Of a stretch of 14,980 nt of DNA, positions 14,127 through 14,980 are shown in pieces. This DNA is from Pseudaestuariivita sp. (GTDB lineage: Bacteria; Pseudomonadota; Alphaproteobacteria; Rhodobacterales; Rhodobacteraceae). Made by a program: the position numbers and the translations under genes. Under the pieces are notes generated by a model, which was given only the letters and a program-made list of their open reading frames with translations, did no database searches and was not told the origin of the DNA. Numbering within the stretch: position 1 is the stretch's first letter; each line of letters begins with the position of its first letter. Location: the NCBI GenBank assembly GCA_020629995.1, contig JAHDCH010000037.1, forward strand, positions 1 to 14,980. The letters are read 5' to 3'.

Positions 14127-14438
14127 ATGACCGAGTTTCAGGTCGTGCCGACCGCGCCGGGAGTGTCGCGTCAGGTCCTGTCAGATCACGCCCAGCTGAT
14201 GGTTGTAGCCTTTCGCTTTGGCGCATCGGGGGCCATCGGCGCGCTTCATAGCCACCCGCATGTGCAGGCGACCTATGTCGAAAGCGGCCGTTTCCGGTTC
14301 ACGCTTGGCAGTGAAGAGCGTGAAGTCGGCGCGGGTGACAGTTTTGTGCTGCCTTCTGGGCAGACCCACGGCTGTGTCTGCCTTGTACCGGGTGTTCTGA
14401 TCGACACATTCACACCCCGCCGCGAAGACTTCCTGTGA
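14127..14438 (+). CDS. kdgF: KdgF-like cupin, unsaturated uronate linearisation
   Basis: A 103-residue single-domain cupin. The first cupin motif GALHSHPHVQATYVESG supplies metal ligands His41, His43 and Gln47, and His81 in LPSGQTHGC supplies the fourth. The C-terminal LIDTFTPRREDFL carries the Asp93/Phe95/Arg99 set typical of KdgF. KdgF converts cyclic 4,5-unsaturated galacturonate or mannuronate/guluronate, released by pectate or alginate lyases, to the linear keto form, speeding entry into the 2-keto-3-deoxygluconate route. The ATG at 14127 gives the usual KdgF length. In-frame GTG codons at 14106 (overlapping the SDR stop) and 14124 are alternatives, so coupling to the SDR is likely. It ends the operon. 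Other small cupins share the first motif, so the family call rests mainly on the C-terminal segment and context. Confidence 0.75.
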   Translation: MTEFQVVPTAPGVSRQVLSDHAQLMVVAFRFGASGAIGALHSHPHVQATYVESGRFRFTLGSEEREVGAGDSFVLPSGQTHGCVCLVPGVLIDTFTPRREDFL

Positions 14439-14451
14439 TCGAGGCCGCTTT

Positions 14452-14483
14452 GCAAAGGCACCGCCTGCGGGTGCTTGCGTTTT
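14452..14483 (+). terminator. candidate intrinsic terminator of the TRAP-SDR-cupin operon
   Basis: Thirteen bases after the cupin stop, GCAA-(AG)-GCACC pairs with GGTGC-TTGC (9 pairs with a two-base bulge) around a 7-base loop, followed by G and a run of four T. This fits a modest intrinsic terminator in a GC-rich genome. Confidence 0.45.
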
Positions 14484-14596
14484 GCGATGCGCTTTGGCGT
14501 GCTTGTCACGGCCGGATCTCAGGCTGGCATTGGCATCCGATTGTCGGGAATTCCCTCGGATTTTACATGCCGGGCGTGGCGGGAGCACAAAATGCA

Positions 14597-14625
14597 AGGA
14601 CACCGACGGATGCCGCCGGTGTCCT
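14597..14625. terminator. inverted repeat between convergent genes, possible terminator
   Basis: AGGACACCG and CGGTGTCCT are perfect 9-base arms around an 11-base loop, 36 bases beyond the stop of the minus-strand gene at the right edge. Read on the minus strand the stem is followed by TGCATTTT, a short T-run, so it more likely ends that gene; it could act both ways. Confidence 0.5.
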
Positions 14626-14660
14626 GCAAGGGTTTGGTTGGGCCGCCAAGGCGGCTCTGA

Positions 14661-14980
14661 TCAGACGGGTTCCTGATCTGACCACACGATCTTGGGCGCA
14701 AAGCGCGGACGCGTGAAGGCCAGGTTGTGGAACAGCCCTTCGCTGGTCAGGCCCGGCACTGCGAACACCGGCTGAAAGTTGGTCGAGGTTTCGACCACGA
14801 TCAGACGCTCGTTGTTCAGCATATCGGGCAGGCGGTCGACCATGCCGGCGACATCGTCGTTGTTCAGCCCGACAAACGCGCCGCGGGTCTCCGACCAGTC
14901 GACGATGTAAGCGTCGGCATCTTCATCGAAATGCACCAGCGACACGCGCAGGGCGTAGGGGCCGTTGCCTTCGGTCAGGT
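14661..14980 (-). CDS. 3' end of an unrecognised protein (runs off the right edge)
   Basis: The reading frame is open from the right edge to a TGA at 14661-14663, so at least 106 C-terminal residues are visible. A GTG at 14945 could start a 94-residue protein, but the codons before it (LTEGNGPYALR) read as ordinary coding sequence, so the gene probably begins outside the window. The visible part is acidic, with stretches such as HFDEDADAYIVDWSETRGAF and VETSTNFQPVFAVPG, and ends FTRPRFAPKIVWSDQEPV. There is no membrane segment or motif I can assign. It converges on the uronate operon and is followed by an inverted repeat that may terminate it. I do not recognise the family. Confidence 0.65.
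   Translation of the reverse strand, partial: LTEGNGPYALRVSLVHFDEDADAYIVDWSETRGAFVGLNNDDVAGMVDRLPDMLNNERLIVVETSTNFQPVFAVPGLTSEGLFHNLAFTRPRFAPKIVWSDQEPV

Overview
The window is a GC-rich bacterial chromosome segment whose content looks like the Roseobacter group (Rhodobacteraceae, Alphaproteobacteria). The grounds are a TRAP transporter with an FCD-type GntR regulator, a homogentisate gene set containing a DUF2783 protein, a membrane-anchored RTX calcium-binding protein, and a tightly packed DusA / TauE / PhyH group. This taxonomic call is inferred from gene content only. I saw no insertion sequence, integrase, prophage or CRISPR array.

Left block, minus strand (about 1-4284). A run of genes reads from 4284 down to the left edge: a metallo-beta-lactamase-fold protein, an FAD aromatic hydroxylase, a 70-residue DUF2783 protein that overlaps it by 7 bases, homogentisate 1,2-dioxygenase (HmgA), and the first 20 codons of a membrane protein. 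HmgA opens the ring of homogentisate. The hydroxylase plus DUF2783 pair resembles the two-component enzymes proposed to make homogentisate from 3-hydroxyphenylacetate. The MBL protein has lost several second-metal ligands. The next pathway enzymes (maleylacetoacetate isomerase, fumarylacetoacetase) are not in view.

Middle block, plus strand (4463-9352). Across a shared regulatory gap holding candidate promoters and two dyads, an apparent operon runs SDR dehydrogenase, dusA (tRNA dihydrouridine synthase), a TauE/SafE anion exporter and an overlapping PhyH-type 2-oxoglutarate/Fe(II) dioxygenase. It is followed by a gene for an N-terminally anchored protein with 27 unbroken RTX nonapeptides, then tRNA-Val(UAC) with an encoded CCA end.

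Right block (9446-14438). A GntR/FCD regulator on the minus strand is divergent from a plus-strand operon: TRAP substrate-binding protein, small and large TRAP membrane subunits, an SDR, and a KdgF-like cupin. KdgF linearises unsaturated uronates released from pectin or alginate. The likely reading is therefore import of a uronate-type sugar acid, ring opening by the cupin and reduction by the SDR, under repression by the GntR protein. A palindrome on the -35 element of the TRAP promoter is a good candidate operator. A strong hairpin between the first two transporter genes may set subunit ratios. A terminator-like hairpin follows the cupin.

The right edge holds the 3' end of an unrecognised minus-strand gene that converges on the uronate operon.
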